Shown: positions 5,837-6,606 of the stretch, one piece after another
How positions within the stretch are numbered: position 1 is the first letter of the stretch
Layout: each line of letters opens with the position of its first letter
Source of the DNA: Jeotgalicoccus sp052093725
GTDB taxonomy: Bacteria > Bacillota > Bacilli > Staphylococcales > Salinicoccaceae
DNA length: 6,606 bases
Assembly: GCA_052093725.1 (NCBI GenBank)
Contig: JBQDHL010000087.1
Span: 1-6,606, forward strand
Direction of reading: 5' to 3'
Notes under the pieces: model-generated
What the model saw: only the letters and a program-made list of their open reading frames with translations
Told to the model about the DNA's origin: nothing
Databases searched by the model: none
Translations under genes and position numbers: made by a program

Positions 5837-6606
5837 ATGGCTAAAGTTTATTATGACAAAGATATCAATACAGAAAGTTTGCAGGGGAAAACAGTAGCAA
5901 TCGTAGGATACGGCTCACAGGGGCATGCACATGCACAAAACTTAAGAGACTCTGGGCATAATGTAATCGTCGGACTGCGTAAAGGTAAATCATACGACAA
6001 AGCGAAAGAAGACGGTTTTGATGTAAGAACTGTCGGTGAAGCAGTTAAAGATGCTGATGTGACTATGGTATTACTGCCGGATGAAGGACAGCAGAAAGTG
6101 TACGAAGCAGAAATTAAAGATAACTTAAAAGAAAACAGCTCATTAGCTTTCGCACACGGCTTTAACGTTCACTATAACCAGATCGTACCTCCGGAAAACG
6201 TTGACGTATTCCTAGTTGCACCGAAAGGACCGGGACACTTAGTACGCCGTACGTATCAGGAAGAAGCGGGTGTGCCTGCATTGTTCGGAGTATTCCAGGA
6301 CGTAACAGGAAGTGCTGCAGATGTTGCCAAAGCATACGCTCAGGGAATCGGAGCAGCACGTGCCGGAGTACTTGAAACTTCATTCCAGGAAGAAACGGAA
6401 ACTGATTTATTCGGAGAACAGGCAGTACTGTGCGGTGGATTAACATCACTTGTTAAAGCCGGTTTTGAAACATTGACTGAAGCGGGTTACCAGCCGGAAG
6501 TTGCATACTTCGAATGTCTGCACGAATTAAAACTTATCGTGGACTTAATGTATGAAGGCGGCATGGAAAACATGCGCTACTCAATTTCAGATACAGCTCA
6601 GTGGGG
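5837..6606 (+). CDS. ilvC: Ketol-acid reductoisomerase, class I (3' end cut by the window)
   Basis: This enzyme isomerises and reduces 2-acetolactate or 2-aceto-2-hydroxybutyrate to the 2,3-dihydroxy acids used by IlvD, with NADPH and Mg2+. 256 complete codons are present and the frame is open to the last base; roughly 75-85 residues of a usual 330-340 are missing, by truncation and not mutation. The N-terminal Rossmann domain shows GYGSQGHAHAQNL (24-36). GLRKGKS (46-52), with basic residues and S52, fits NADPH preference. H107 and K130 (in APKGPGH) are the expected active-site residues. D190 and E194 (in ETDLFGEQ), E226 and E230 (in FECLHE) and S251 match the class I metal and substrate ligands. 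The ribosome binding site AGGGAG (5821-5826) is 10 bases before the ATG, slightly long. It is third in the T-box-controlled unit. Confidence 0.97.
   Translation, partial: MAKVYYDKDINTESLQGKTVAIVGYGSQGHAHAQNLRDSGHNVIVGLRKGKSYDKAKEDGFDVRTVGEAVKDADVTMVLLPDEGQQKVYEAEIKDNLKENSSLAFAHGFNVHYNQIVPPENVDVFLVAPKGPGHLVRRTYQEEAGVPALFGVFQDVTGSAADVAKAYAQGIGAARAGVLETSFQEETETDLFGEQAVLCGGLTSLVKAGFETLTEAGYQPEVAYFECLHELKLIVDLMYEGGMENMRYSISDTAQW

Noticed and set aside
6162..6449. Minus-strand open frame of 95 codons opposite ilvC
   Set aside because: It lies wholly within the ilvC coding sequence, whose catalytic motifs are clear on the + strand. The translated product has no recognisable features.

Overview
The window carries a branched-chain amino acid (isoleucine/valine/leucine) biosynthesis locus from a low-GC Gram-positive bacterium. 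The AT-rich intergenic DNA, strong AGGAGG-type ribosome binding sites, a GTG start and a canonical T-box leader all point to Bacillota. The IlvC and IlvB sequences look like Bacillales, perhaps a Staphylococcaceae relative, but I cannot fix the genus. All genes are on the + strand. I see no mobile element, CRISPR array, tRNA or rRNA.

Layout: (1) Positions 1-247 are AT-rich and intergenic, with a perfect 16-bp palindrome, an AT-rich inverted repeat and an extended -10 promoter. (2) 248-1243 encodes a sodium-dependent transporter of the BASS/SBF family. Only 23 bases later comes ilvD (1267-2979, dihydroxy-acid dehydratase). (3) A strong hairpin terminator (2995-3047) closes this two-gene unit. 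(4) 3048-3570 holds a promoter and a complete T-box riboswitch with a probable leucine (CTC) specifier, a UGGU acceptor-binding bulge, and competing antiterminator and terminator structures. (5) ilvB (3571-5301) and ilvN (5289-5804) overlap by 13 bases and encode the two subunits of acetohydroxyacid synthase. ilvC (5837 to the window end, truncated) encodes class I ketol-acid reductoisomerase.

Together IlvBN, IlvC and IlvD perform the shared steps from pyruvate (or pyruvate plus 2-ketobutyrate) to the branched 2-keto acids. Two transcription units are implied: a transporter-ilvD unit without a visible T-box, and a T-box-controlled ilvBNC unit that probably continues beyond the window (leu genes and ilvA would be the usual followers).

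The core pathway is ordinary. The points worth a second look are the BASS transporter paired with ilvD, the ilvD subfamily (three-cysteine [2Fe-2S] type, unlike the Staphylococcus and Bacillus IlvD proteins I remember), the split regulation, and overlapping Ile/Leu codons in the T-box specifier loop. I found no clear evidence of an undescribed system.
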